DNA of 26,948 nt from an uncultured Collinsella sp. (GCA_900549245.1 URNQ01000005.1:1-26948), one strand, 5' to 3'. Shown: positions 7,139-16,034, counted from the first letter of the stretch. Translations and numbers: made by a program. The notes: generated from the letters alone by a model not told the origin.

Positions 7139-7525
7139 GCGGCTGAATAACACTAGAAATCGCTCGGTGTTGAACCAAGTCAAGGTCTCCAAGCTATTCC
7201 CGCATATAACGAGGAAGAAAGCTTGTCTCAAGCATTTCAATCTGTCGTTTCATGTCAAATCGCATCTTTATATTCCTATCGTAAGTTATATCAAGATTTA
7301 TCGGCTTATATAAACTTGTATAAGCTTATCGTGGAATATCGTTTATTTCGACCTGCTAAATCCAACATATCGAGACAGCCAATTACCGCAGGATAGAAAG
7401 TTATTACACCTGTAAAAGTCATCGGTTCGTTCTAACAGACATGTTGATTGACCCGTTATCCACGGCCAGAGGGAAATCGACCCCAACATGGTAAAGTAGT
7501 CGCAACAGGCAACCATGGAGGAACA
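7139..7525. other. Intergenic region with an AT-rich inverted repeat
   Basis: No gene seen in these 387 bases. The part from 7260 to 7350 is very AT-rich and contains a perfect inverted repeat, GCTTATA (7304-7310) and TATAAGC (7319-7325), with an eight-base spacer and TTATCG repeated just outside each arm. It could be an operator or a weak cruciform. The downstream part must hold the promoter of the DUF4869/ATPase pair; TAAAGT at 7492-7497 is a possible -10 hexamer, without a good -35. Confidence 0.4.
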
Positions 7526-7978
7526 ATGCTCAGCATTCACTACGGCGACAGAGACGATGTGATTTATGACACATCAACATTCTTTGATTACAGCTATTCT
7601 CCCTCTTGGCTGCAAGATCCCCTGTCACAGCGCATCATAAAATCTATTGACAATGGTACGGTTCTTGGCGCAAACGCAATCGACACCAAGGTGCTCGGAG
7701 TTATTCCACCCGAGAAATTATCAACGGGCACCAAAACACTTCTGCTGATGCTCTTTATGCCTGAAAACCTCTACAATGCCTCTACCTGCGGAGATAATTG
7801 CGCCTACTGGATTTTGCGCATCGCTTCTAAACATGACATAACCATTAACCTCTACCACATGATGGATTTTGGTAAAGGGCGTTTTACAGTCCGCGTCACC
7901 AATACCGGACAGATTGTTCACACCATGGATGAACTTATCCTTATCTCGGCAAAATGTCTGAGGGAGGCTCGAGCATGA
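7526..7978 (+). CDS. DUF4869 domain protein
   Basis: A 150-aa protein beginning MLSIHYGDRDDVIYDTSTFF; GGAGG six bases before the ATG fixes the start. It matches the DUF4869 pattern over its full length: N-terminal IHYGD, a DPLSQRIIKSID helix, VLGVIPPEKLSTGTKTLLLM, the conserved NASTCGDNCAYWILRIA block and the closing YHMMDFG and NTGQIVHTMDELI motifs. No enzymatic role is established for this family to my knowledge. The last codons overlap the next gene in an ATGA junction, so the two proteins are almost certainly made in a fixed ratio and act together. It is AT-rich relative to the chromosome on its right, as expected for a mobile accessory module. Confidence 0.8.
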   Translation: MLSIHYGDRDDVIYDTSTFFDYSYSPSWLQDPLSQRIIKSIDNGTVLGANAIDTKVLGVIPPEKLSTGTKTLLLMLFMPENLYNASTCGDNCAYWILRIASKHDITINLYHMMDFGKGRFTVRVTNTGQIVHTMDELILISAKCLREARA

Positions 7979-8952
7979 GAGGGGAATACCGGCTGACCGT
8001 AAGGACCAATAAAGTTCAGGTCAAACTCACCATTCGCCGAAACCTCACCATTATCCAAGGCAAAAGCGCAACAGGCAAAACTACCCTGTTGGACAGCCTC
8101 CGTGCATACGAAAATCTAGGAGCCCAAAGCGGGATAATCGTTAATTGCGCAGTCCCCTGCCGCGTCATCGGCGGCATAGATTGGGAAGCGCAACTCGGCC
8201 GCATCGATAACAGCATCGTGTTTGTGGACGATACGCAAAAATTCGTAAGGAGCCATGCATTCCAGCATGCAGCTCGACACAGTTCCAACTACTACGTCAT
8301 CGTTGCGAGGGACGAATTGCCCCAGCTCCCCTATAGCGTGGATGAGATCTATGGCCTCAAAAACACCAACAGGGCCACAACAAAATATCCTGTCTACACA
8401 CGCACGTACGCTTCTACCTACCGCATTTACGGAGACGAGCTCTACGATGGAGATCAGCCAGAAGAAGTCATCGTCGAAGACAGCAATGCCGGCTACGAGT
8501 TCTTTAAAGTCCTGTGCGCAAAAAGTAAAATTCGCTGCGTAAGTGCCGGTGGCAAATCAAACATATACGAAACCGCTCTGAGCTCCCCAGCCCATAATTT
8601 GCTCGTAATTGCAGATGGGGCCGCTTTTGGGCCCGAGATGCCCTATGTCTATTCACTCAGGAGATTTAAAAAGATCGAGCTCTTTTTGCCGGAATCGTTT
8701 GAATGGCTTGTGCTGAGATCGGGACTCTTCAACGATGCCCAAACGCAAGAAATGCTCCTGCATCCTGCCGATTTCATCGACTGCGAGAAGTTCTTCAGCT
8801 GGGAACAGTTCTTTACTAAACAGCTTAGGGAGCTGACCCGAGACAGCTACCTAGCCTACAGAAAAGAAACTCTCAATCCCGCCTACTTACAGCAGCATGA
8901 GCTCGAAACGATTGCCGGATCGTTGCCCAAACTCGGCATCACTTCGCGTTAA
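7975..8952 (+). CDS. P-loop ATPase partner of DUF4869
   Basis: A 325-aa protein. The start at 7975 is chosen over an in-frame ATG at 7954 because GGGAGG lies seven bases upstream and the start overlaps the DUF4869 stop (ATGA). The Walker A motif is GKSATGKTT (29-37) and the Walker B motif is IVFVDDT (81-87); a strand reading YYVIVARDELPQLP follows, as in compact AAA or ABC-like ATPases. The C-terminal part has VIVEDSNAGYEFFKVLC, VSAGGKSNI and LVIADGAAFG, an acidic pattern reminiscent of the Toprim half of OLD-type proteins, though the match is loose. With DUF4869 it forms a two-gene accessory module seen, from memory, in gut bacteria. A role in phage defence is inferred. The stop overlaps that of the convergent glycosyltransferase gene by three bases. 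Confidence 0.75.
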   Translation: MRGEYRLTVRTNKVQVKLTIRRNLTIIQGKSATGKTTLLDSLRAYENLGAQSGIIVNCAVPCRVIGGIDWEAQLGRIDNSIVFVDDTQKFVRSHAFQHAARHSSNYYVIVARDELPQLPYSVDEIYGLKNTNRATTKYPVYTRTYASTYRIYGDELYDGDQPEEVIVEDSNAGYEFFKVLCAKSKIRCVSAGGKSNIYETALSSPAHNLLVIADGAAFGPEMPYVYSLRRFKKIELFLPESFEWLVLRSGLFNDAQTQEMLLHPADFIDCEKFFSWEQFFTKQLRELTRDSYLAYRKETLNPAYLQQHELETIAGSLPKLGITSR

Positions 8953-11435
8953 AGCGAGAAATACTCGCTCTCAGCGGATAAGTTCGGCCCCAACCACGGA
9001 TCGCCCGTCAAGAAGAACTCCGGCCAGCGCTGCATGAACAGCGCCTGTTCGCGTTTCCAACGGCGCAGTTTTTCCTCGTTGGCCTCTTCCCTGCCGCGCG
9101 AGGTGAACTCGTAGTGATACAGCTCGGCATAGGGTGTAAAGATGGTGCGGTAGCCCGCCTCCCACACGCGCAGGCAAAAGTCTGCGTCGTTAAAACCGAC
9201 GGCGAACTTCTCGTTGTAGCTGCCAACCTGCTCAAATACGTCACGTCGGACCATCTGACAGGCGCCCGTCACGGCACTAAAGTTGCCCGGGCGCACAGCG
9301 CGGGCAAGATAGCCCTCGCGCTTTGCCGAGAAATCCTGGTTGGCATGGGCAAGTGCGCCACGCACGCCAACCAAAATGCCGGCATGTTGCACCAGATGAT
9401 CGGCAAAGTAGAGTTTGGCGCCCACCACGCCCGCATCGGGACGCTGCAGATACCCCATCATCTCTTCGATAAAATCGGGGCTTATGACCTCGGTATCGTT
9501 GTTGAGCAGTAGCAGGTAATCGCCCTTGGCGTGCTCCACACCAAAGTTAATGATCTTGGAGTAATTGAACTCGCCCGGCCAGCACACAACGCGCGCGATA
9601 CCCTTGCCTTCGGATGCTGCAGCCACGCGCTCTGGCAGGGTTTCGTAATACGCAAACGTCTCCGGAGCTTCGCTGTTGTTCTCTACCAAAACAATCTCGT
9701 AATTGGCATACGTAACCTTCTGAGCGATCGACATCACGCAGGCATCGAGCGTCTCGACGTGGTCCTTGGTGGGAATCACAATGCTCACCAGCGGCGCAGG
9801 CTCCGGCAGTGCATAGCGTATGCGATAGACAAACAGCGTCTCGGCATCCTCGACCGTTCCGCGAACGTCCAGCGAGTCAAGGTGGCGCTGCAGCGCAAGG
9901 CGCCCGGCCTCGATGGCATACGGTTTGCTATCGGCAGAACCATCGGCGGGGGGAACCGGATGCACACGCCAGTGATACAACACGTGGGCAATATGCTCAA
10001 ACCGTGCGCCCGATGCAAGGCAGCGAAGCGTCAGATCATAATCCTGGGCGCCCGCGACATCTTCCGGCGACATGCCAATGCGATCGATTAGCGCCTTCTC
10101 CACCATCAGAAAATGCGTCACGCAGTTATGGCTGTAGAGCAGGTCGACGTTGAGCTCGGTCTTAAAGACCGGCTGACCCCACTCCCCCGTTTTCTGGAAC
10201 ATGTCCTCGTCGCAGAACAGGACCTGCGGACGCTCACCCTCTGCTGCCTTGTTCAACGCGGCGACATAGCGGAATAACACGTCCGGTTCCAGAATGTCGT
10301 CATGGTCCAAGAACGCGATGTAGTCGCCCGTCGCTTGCTCGATACCCGCGTTGGTGTTGACCACAATGCCGCCGTTGCCGGGCAACTCGATGCGGCGAAC
10401 GCGCTCGTCATTGGCGTCCGCCGCAAGGTCGGCCACCGCATCCCATTCGGGTGAGGCGTCCATCAGCAGCAATTCCCAGTTGTCATAGCTCTGGGCTAGC
10501 ACCGAATCCAGCAGCTCGCGCAGGTAGACCCGATCAGTCTTGTAGCACGGCACCACAATGCTCACGAGCGGCCTATAGGCAAAGGCCGCCGAAGCGACAC
10601 GCTGGCACGCCAAATCGCCCGGCTTTGCGCGATGCTGCTCAAACCAACGTCGATAAGCTGCGTCGTCTGCGCGCGCGTCCTTCATGCGGTTCCAGCTGTC
10701 GTCGACCATGCCGTTGTACAGGCGACCATCCATGGCGCAAAACCCGCTCTGGATCTTCTCCGTGGGATCGCTCACAATCGCGACAAAATCTCGTATATCC
10801 TGAGGCATCTCTACGCTCAGATACGTTTTATTGACACGGCAACCGTTGCGCTGCGGCACATCGACCTGCGACTCAAACACATGCACGGTGACATCGATGG
10901 CATTCATATGCGTATCGAAGATCTGGAACTCAGGGGTGCACTGGGGGTCTCCCGCCCAGGTAACCTCATAGCGCCACACCGCGCCGGCGTCTACCGGCAA
11001 ATAGCGAATGGCATCGATCTCGTAGAGGCCGCAGTGTTCGCCACGCTGCGCATCGCGGATAAGCGCACACAGCGCAGGCTTTGCTTTGTAGTTAATCTTG
11101 GATTCCAGCTTGGCCATACGGTTATCAAGACGAATGGAGCCAAGCTTTTGTCCACCGGACGCAAATACGACGTCGATTGAGGAACCATCCAAAAACGGAA
11201 GCACCAAGACGGCGAGCTCGCGCTCGTAATCGGAAACGGAAGGGCAAAGCGCCAGCACACGGCCATGATCGACCGGGAGCACCAGCGACGGCACACAAGA
11301 ACCGCTCGTCGTCGCATGGGCAAACGCTTGAGAACCCTCCCGTTCAATAAGCGCGGCGACATCCTGACCGGCAAAACGAAGCAGCACAAACAGACGGCCC
11401 TGACTGCGGCAAAGTGCCAAACGCTTGATACTCAT
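8949..11435 (-). CDS. Large protein with two family-2 glycosyltransferase domains
   Basis: An 828-aa cytoplasmic enzyme, last gene of a five-gene minus-strand operon. Residues 1-285 form an N-terminal region without a clear family. The first GT-A domain begins PLVSIVVPCYKT (289-300) and has the metal-binding FLDHDD (375-380). The second begins PLVSIVIPTKDH (548-559) and has LLNNDTE (643-649), followed by the NDADFCLRVWEAGYR acceptor-side motif. Such double GT2 proteins build rhamnose-rich or other cell-wall-linked polysaccharides, using nucleotide sugars on a lipid-linked acceptor; the sugar cannot be told from sequence. The ATG directly follows the TAG of the preceding gene, implying coupled translation. 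The last 65 bases have an orphan near-copy at 1046-1110. Confidence 0.88.
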   Translation of the reverse strand: MSIKRLALCRSQGRLFVLLRFAGQDVAALIEREGSQAFAHATTSGSCVPSLVLPVDHGRVLALCPSVSDYERELAVLVLPFLDGSSIDVVFASGGQKLGSIRLDNRMAKLESKINYKAKPALCALIRDAQRGEHCGLYEIDAIRYLPVDAGAVWRYEVTWAGDPQCTPEFQIFDTHMNAIDVTVHVFESQVDVPQRNGCRVNKTYLSVEMPQDIRDFVAIVSDPTEKIQSGFCAMDGRLYNGMVDDSWNRMKDARADDAAYRRWFEQHRAKPGDLACQRVASAAFAYRPLVSIVVPCYKTDRVYLRELLDSVLAQSYDNWELLLMDASPEWDAVADLAADANDERVRRIELPGNGGIVVNTNAGIEQATGDYIAFLDHDDILEPDVLFRYVAALNKAAEGERPQVLFCDEDMFQKTGEWGQPVFKTELNVDLLYSHNCVTHFLMVEKALIDRIGMSPEDVAGAQDYDLTLRCLASGARFEHIAHVLYHWRVHPVPPADGSADSKPYAIEAGRLALQRHLDSLDVRGTVEDAETLFVYRIRYALPEPAPLVSIVIPTKDHVETLDACVMSIAQKVTYANYEIVLVENNSEAPETFAYYETLPERVAAASEGKGIARVVCWPGEFNYSKIINFGVEHAKGDYLLLLNNDTEVISPDFIEEMMGYLQRPDAGVVGAKLYFADHLVQHAGILVGVRGALAHANQDFSAKREGYLARAVRPGNFSAVTGACQMVRRDVFEQVGSYNEKFAVGFNDADFCLRVWEAGYRTIFTPYAELYHYEFTSRGREEANEEKLRRWKREQALFMQRWPEFFLTGDPWLGPNLSAESEYFSL

Positions 11436-12503
11436 CTACACTTCTCGCTTTCCCAGGGCGTTCGCCGCCATGCGTTTGCAGGCACCCAGGCGCCCAAACC
11501 TCAAGACATCGTAATCGAACATGAGCTTTTTGCATGCACGGGCATTGGGGGCCTTGCTGGCAAGCGCCGCACGCACCATAGCGGCAACAGAAGGAGCGTA
11601 CTGTGCGAGCGCAGCATCGCTGCCCACGGCAGAACCGTTAAGCGCCGCGGCAACGGCAGCAAACACCTTGCCACAGTCCGAACCCAGCAACCTGAGCGCA
11701 TCGTACAGCACCAGATCGCACAGGAAGTACGCTAGGTCATCGGCATGCTGGACATCGAGACCGTCGCGCTGCCAGTCAGCCAGCACCGCGGAGTAAATCT
11801 TCACGTGCTCCAGCAGACGTGTCTCGTCGTCGTAGCGCATGGTGTCCATGAGCGAACCCTTGCGCGCCACGCGGTAGTCATACAGCTTGTTCGAGATAAG
11901 CGCGGTTTTGTACGAACGCCCGTACACGGCAAAATCGAAGACCTGGTCCTCGCCATACGTAACGGTTTCGTCGAACACGATCCCGTTGCCCAGCAAAAAC
12001 TCACGCTTGCAGGCGGTGCGCCATGCAAAGGGGCGAGAAGCTTCCTTAAACAGCAGGTTAGAGCTATAGCCTTCAAACGACACATCGCGCGGGCTCAGCA
12101 CATAGTTGAGCCACGGATACCCCGCCTCCAGCGGATACGGATTCGCGCCAAAGGTCAACACGTCGCAATCCTCGCGTTCAAAGGCATCGACGATCACGCG
12201 GCATGCATCGGGCGTAAAGCGGTCGTCGGAATCCAAAAAAGCAACAATAGGCGCCGTGGACGCAGCGATACCCGCATTGCGGGCGCTCGACAGGCCGCCG
12301 TTGGGCTTATCGACCAGCGTAAAGCGCGCGTCCTTTTCGCAATAGGCAGCCGCAATATCGCGCGAACCGTCCGGCGAGCCATCGTTGACCAGCACGCCTT
12401 CCCAATCGGGCATGTCCTGCGCAAGCAGGGAGTCCAGGCACCAGGCCAGGCACTCCTCCACGTTATAGATAGGAACGACAACGGAAATCTTGGGGGTAGC
12501 CAT
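11436..12503 (-). CDS. Family-2 glycosyltransferase (type B')
   Basis: A 355-aa GT2 enzyme with an N-terminal GT-A domain: ISVVVPIYNVEECLAWCLDSLL, VNDGSPDGS, the PNGGLSSARNAGI loop and the metal-binding FLDSDD. The C-terminal half carries TYGEDQVFDFAVYGRS, typical of GT2 enzymes that extend surface polysaccharides. The ATG at 12503 is preferred, with AGGAG nine bases upstream; a GTG two codons earlier would sit too close to it. The overall plan (LLF, P-x-A-x-R-x-A, GED-x-VF-x-FA-x-Y, K-x-Y-x-Y) parallels the gene at 13667-14749, so the two are probably paralogues. Its stop directly abuts the next start. Confidence 0.88.
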   Translation of the reverse strand: MATPKISVVVPIYNVEECLAWCLDSLLAQDMPDWEGVLVNDGSPDGSRDIAAAYCEKDARFTLVDKPNGGLSSARNAGIAASTAPIVAFLDSDDRFTPDACRVIVDAFEREDCDVLTFGANPYPLEAGYPWLNYVLSPRDVSFEGYSSNLLFKEASRPFAWRTACKREFLLGNGIVFDETVTYGEDQVFDFAVYGRSYKTALISNKLYDYRVARKGSLMDTMRYDDETRLLEHVKIYSAVLADWQRDGLDVQHADDLAYFLCDLVLYDALRLLGSDCGKVFAAVAAALNGSAVGSDAALAQYAPSVAAMVRAALASKAPNARACKKLMFDYDVLRFGRLGACKRMAANALGKREV

Positions 12504-12515
12504 AGTCACTCGCTC

Positions 12516-13634
12516 CTACTGTGCGGCCGGAACGTCATCGGGGTGCGGGTTGTCGCCGTAGGCGCGCTGATACGTCAGCACACGACAGACCAGTGGCAGG
12601 CCGCCGATCTTAAAGTAATGCTTAAACGTATTGAGCTTGCCCGGCTTCTTAAAGTCAAAACGCGAATCGATATAGGCGCGGGGCGATTTGACCATCAGGC
12701 GCAAATCGGTCTCGCCACGCGGATCAAACAGCGACAGGTCAAAGCGACCGGCATCCCAGTCGGCCTTGAGCTCGGGTGAAGCCTTCTCCCAAAACTGCTC
12801 GCGCAGCTCATCGACCAGGCGCTCATCATTCCAACGGTACGTATCGACCTTCATGCGCATTAAAATGCCCTGGAGCTGAGCCTTGAGCTCGGGGCGCTCG
12901 TCCAAAAAACGCTGCATCTCGGCATATTCGTCGCACACGCAAAACACCTTGTTGGGCGAATTAACGGAGCTCTTCTCGTTATCCTGGCGATAGCACAAAA
13001 TGGGGTCCGCAATAAACGCGGCGCGCTCGGCGCAAGCCCAAACCTTAAAGTTAAAGCCTGCGTCCTGATACGAGGCTCCCGGCGTGGGGAGGAACCGAAT
13101 CTGATTGTCGTTGAGGAACTGGCGCCGATAGATAGCCGACCAAATGGAAGGTTTGCGGTAGAAGATGCCCGGGCGATCGACGGGGCGATACGCGGCGCCC
13201 GTCATATGCTCGTCGACAATCCCAAACAGCTCACGGCGCTCGCGGGGCGTGGACCAATACAGGTAAAAGTCGCCCTTTACCACATCGGCATGCTCAGCAT
13301 CGGCCTTGGCGACCAGCTTTTGGAGCGAATCCTCAAACATAAAGTCGTCGGATTCAAGGATGCCCACGTACTCGCCGCGCGCCATCTCCAGGCCGCGGTT
13401 CATCGAGTCGCCGTAGCCGCTGTTGGCTTTGTCAATCATCTTTACACGGGGGTCGCGCTCCATATACTCACGGATGATATCCGACGAGCTATCGGTAGAA
13501 CCGTCGTTGATACAGATGATCTCGATGTCCTTGAGCGTCTGCGCCACGGCGGAATCGAGGCACTCGCGCAGGTAGCGTTCGACATTGCAAATGGGGACAA
13601 GCAGAGAAACTTTAGGGGTATCAGAGTTCTGCAA
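12516..13634 (-). CDS. Family-2 glycosyltransferase (type A')
   Basis: A 372-aa GT2 enzyme using a TTG start with AGGAGG six bases upstream; no nearby ATG fits better. Landmarks are VSLLVPICNVERYLRECLDS, ICINDGSTDSS, the NSGYGDSMNRGLEMARGEY loop, ILESDD (metal-binding) and FLPTPGASYQDAGFNFKVWACAE. The loop and LESDD are near-identical to the gene at 14756-15859, and the two share the KPSIWSA and SYRQDNE/CYRQDNE blocks. These landmarks are typical of enzymes that decorate or extend surface glycans. It sits inside the same operon, with a 32-base gap to the preceding gene and 12 bases to the next start. The donor sugar cannot be assigned. Confidence 0.88.
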   Translation of the reverse strand: MQNSDTPKVSLLVPICNVERYLRECLDSAVAQTLKDIEIICINDGSTDSSSDIIREYMERDPRVKMIDKANSGYGDSMNRGLEMARGEYVGILESDDFMFEDSLQKLVAKADAEHADVVKGDFYLYWSTPRERRELFGIVDEHMTGAAYRPVDRPGIFYRKPSIWSAIYRRQFLNDNQIRFLPTPGASYQDAGFNFKVWACAERAAFIADPILCYRQDNEKSSVNSPNKVFCVCDEYAEMQRFLDERPELKAQLQGILMRMKVDTYRWNDERLVDELREQFWEKASPELKADWDAGRFDLSLFDPRGETDLRLMVKSPRAYIDSRFDFKKPGKLNTFKHYFKIGGLPLVCRVLTYQRAYGDNPHPDDVPAAQ

Positions 13635-13666
13635 GAGAACCTCCTGTTGGATAGCGTGTAACAGGG

Positions 13667-14749
13667 TTATTTTAGCAGCCGAGTTGCGGCGGGCGGCAGG
13701 GCCCGGGAATAGATAAAGAGCTCCAGGCAGGCTTTGAGACCGCGAGTCGAAAGATAGAACAGCGTGGCGTCTGCCATTGAAACGCCCGAGGTCGCCGCAA
13801 CGAGTTTGTGGGCAACACGTCGAACGGCGCCCTTAGCAGGCATATCCGCCCACACCGTTCCCAAAAACGTCGTGAGGTCCATGTTGACGCGAGCCGCCAC
13901 GCGATGGAAGCCATCAGCATCCAAGCGCGCCAAATCAAACACGATAAGGTCCAAGAACCAGGTAATCAGCTCGCCGGGACACAGGTCCAAAAGACCGTAG
14001 GCCGCCCAGTCCTCCAAGACCTCCTCGAGCATCCTCATGTGGGAGTCAAGCTTTTTGGCGCGAGCCTCGGCACTGTTGAACTCGTGCGTCGCCGATTCGC
14101 TCTCCATCACGTAGTGGTAGAACTTGTCCGGCATGACGACGGTCTTGCGGGCAAGCGCATAAGCCGCAAATTGGAAGACGACGTCCTCGCCCAAAGCCAA
14201 CCCGGGGGCGAAGCGAATGCCTTCGCGATTGAGCAGCTCGCGCGAAAAAGCCGCACGACAGGCATAGGGCTGCGCATTCGAATGGAACAGCAGTTGGGGA
14301 TCACGGGCGCCGAAGGCACCAGCTTTGGGGCTCATGAGTTGCTGGACGCGTTTGGGGGCAGCGTCGGCAGGTTCACAGACGCCGCCAAAAACGGCGGCCT
14401 CGGCATCCGCAGACTCCATGGCATGCAGTACGCGCTCGACCGTCTGGGCATCGATGTAATCGTCGGCGTCCACAAAAAAGACGGTCTCGCCCTCGGCGAC
14501 ATCGATGCCGGCATTTCGAGCACACGAGACACCCGCGTTTTCCTGGTCAATCACCAGTACGCGATCGTCGGCCTGCGCGATCTGGCGCAACACGTTCAAC
14601 GAATCATCAGTCGAGCCGTCGTTGACACAGACAACCTGAATCGAGCGCTCGGACTGGGCCAGCAGCGAATCGAGGCATCGCTGAATGGAGCGCGCAGAGT
14701 TGTAAACGGGGACGACAATGGTAGCTTTAGGACGCGAGGCCTCTCCCAT
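13667..14749 (-). CDS. Family-2 glycosyltransferase (type B)
   Basis: A 360-aa GT2 enzyme: ATIVVPVYNSARSIQRCLDSLL, VCVNDGSTDDS, the ENAGVSCARNAGI loop and FVDADD, followed by LALGEDVVFQFAAYALARK. Its length, loop and C-terminal pattern resemble the B' gene at 11436-12503 more than its immediate neighbours. The ATG lies six bases beyond the TGA of the preceding gene, and that stop sits within a GAGGGGG ribosome binding site, so translation is probably coupled. The C-terminus ends in a moderately hydrophobic amphipathic segment (SRALPPAATRLL) that could touch the membrane. Donor and acceptor unknown. Confidence 0.88.
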   Translation of the reverse strand: MGEASRPKATIVVPVYNSARSIQRCLDSLLAQSERSIQVVCVNDGSTDDSLNVLRQIAQADDRVLVIDQENAGVSCARNAGIDVAEGETVFFVDADDYIDAQTVERVLHAMESADAEAAVFGGVCEPADAAPKRVQQLMSPKAGAFGARDPQLLFHSNAQPYACRAAFSRELLNREGIRFAPGLALGEDVVFQFAAYALARKTVVMPDKFYHYVMESESATHEFNSAEARAKKLDSHMRMLEEVLEDWAAYGLLDLCPGELITWFLDLIVFDLARLDADGFHRVAARVNMDLTTFLGTVWADMPAKGAVRRVAHKLVAATSGVSMADATLFYLSTRGLKACLELFIYSRALPPAATRLLK

Positions 14750-14755
14750 GTCGAC

Positions 14756-15859
14756 CTACCCCCTCAGCGATTCGATGAGGAAGGCAGCAACCACGCCTGG
14801 GCCTCCAACCGAGGCGTAATACTTAGCACGCCCCAAGGCACCATCCGCCGCAAAACTCGGATGCTCGTCAACCCAACCCTCAGGATCTTTGAGGATGGCA
14901 GCGAGATTTGCGCGCTTCCACGGCTTGAGGTCGTCAAGCGAAAACTCCCCCGCGTCCAAGGCCGCTTGGAACTCCTTGGCCATCTGCACCAGGAACTCCT
15001 TATAGAACTTAGGCGCCAAGCGCACGTAGTTCCACATATACGAATCGTACTTAATGAGTTGATTGAACTTGAGCATGCGCGCGACATCGCCGCTTGCGTG
15101 GTCGCGGGCATAATCCTCTCGAATCCAACGCTCAATCTCGGCATACTCGGAATTGACGCAAAAGACCTTAGCCGAAGAATTGACCGAGGAATTCTCGTTG
15201 TCCTGGCGATACGACAACACGGCATCATGCAGGTAAACAGCCTTATCGGCGCACGCGATCACCTTAAAGGCAAACGACGTGTCCTGAAAGGATGCCCCCG
15301 GAGTCGGCAGGAACTTAATACCGTTGCGCTCAAGAAAATCGCGACGGTACACGGCCGACCAAATCGACGGCTTTTGCTTAAAGAACTGAGTCGTATCGCT
15401 CGGGTGCACCGGCTTGCCGCAGTCCTTGGCCTTAAACATCTCGTGCAGCGAACGGCGTTCCTCGGGCTTAGACCAGTAGAAATCAAAGTTCGCCTTCGCA
15501 AAGTCGGCATTATTGCTATCGGCGGCCGAGACAAGCTTTTCGAGTGCGTCGGGCGCCATAAAGTCATCGGACTCCAAGATGCCAACGTACTTGCCCCGCG
15601 CCATCTCCAGACCATGGTTCATCGAGTCGCCGTAGCCGCTGTTGGCCTTGTCGATCATCTTGACACGGGGGTCGCGCTCCATATACTCGCGGATAATCGC
15701 CGGCGAGTTGTCGGTCGACCCGTCGTTAATGCAGATGATCTCAATATCCTTGAGCGTCTGCGCCAAGGCGGAATCGAGACACTCGCGCAGGTAGCGCTGA
15801 ACATTGTAAATGGGAATAAGCAGCGACAGAACAGGGCTGCCAGAGGCGTTAGTAGACAA
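14756..15859 (-). CDS. Family-2 glycosyltransferase (type A), first gene of the operon
   Basis: A 367-aa GT2 enzyme starting at a TTG with AAGGAG five bases upstream. Landmarks are LSLLIPIYNVQRYLRECLDS, ICINDGSTDNS, NSGYGDSMNHGLEMARGKY, ILESDD, then KPSIWSAVYRRDFL and FLPTPGASFQDTSFAFKV. It is the paralogue of the gene at 12516-13634. The first roughly 280 bases of the two genes are close to identical and the rest has diverged, so the 5' ends may have been homogenised. As the promoter-proximal gene, its two-gene block with type B appears duplicated downstream. Cytoplasmic, acting on a lipid-linked glycan is expected from the family; the linkage is unknown. Confidence 0.88.
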   Translation of the reverse strand: MSTNASGSPVLSLLIPIYNVQRYLRECLDSALAQTLKDIEIICINDGSTDNSPAIIREYMERDPRVKMIDKANSGYGDSMNHGLEMARGKYVGILESDDFMAPDALEKLVSAADSNNADFAKANFDFYWSKPEERRSLHEMFKAKDCGKPVHPSDTTQFFKQKPSIWSAVYRRDFLERNGIKFLPTPGASFQDTSFAFKVIACADKAVYLHDAVLSYRQDNENSSVNSSAKVFCVNSEYAEIERWIREDYARDHASGDVARMLKFNQLIKYDSYMWNYVRLAPKFYKEFLVQMAKEFQAALDAGEFSLDDLKPWKRANLAAILKDPEGWVDEHPSFAADGALGRAKYYASVGGPGVVAAFLIESLRG

Positions 15860-15924
15860 ATGTGCTCCTTAGGAAATACCTGTCGTTTCATGGTATCAAA
15901 GGGTCGTCCCACCCGTGGGCGTTT

Positions 15925-15953
15925 ATATAATCTATGGAGTCTCTTGCGGGCAA
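15925..15953 (-). promoter_or_regulatory. Promoter candidate for the glycosyltransferase operon
   Basis: On the minus strand, TTGCCC (15953-15948) and TTATAT (15930-15925) are separated by 17 bases, close to a sigma-70-type promoter. The expected transcript start lies about 60 bases before the TTG at 15859. Not tested; chosen by eye. Confidence 0.4.
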
Positions 15954-16034
15954 AGTAGCCCCACGTCATGCGCCATACCCATGGCAGGTTCCTGCGTTTT
16001 ATTCAAAGCTTGCCGTCAAGGTGCGCTGAGCCTT

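Noticed and set aside
7261..7345. CRISPR-like or iteron repeats
   Set aside because: The AT-rich repeats are short, irregular and not evenly spaced, and no Cas or replication gene is near.
13808..15958. 716-codon plus-strand ORF opposite the glycosyltransferase genes
   Set aside because: An antisense shadow produced by GC-rich codon bias; the minus-strand genes have clear motifs and binding sites.
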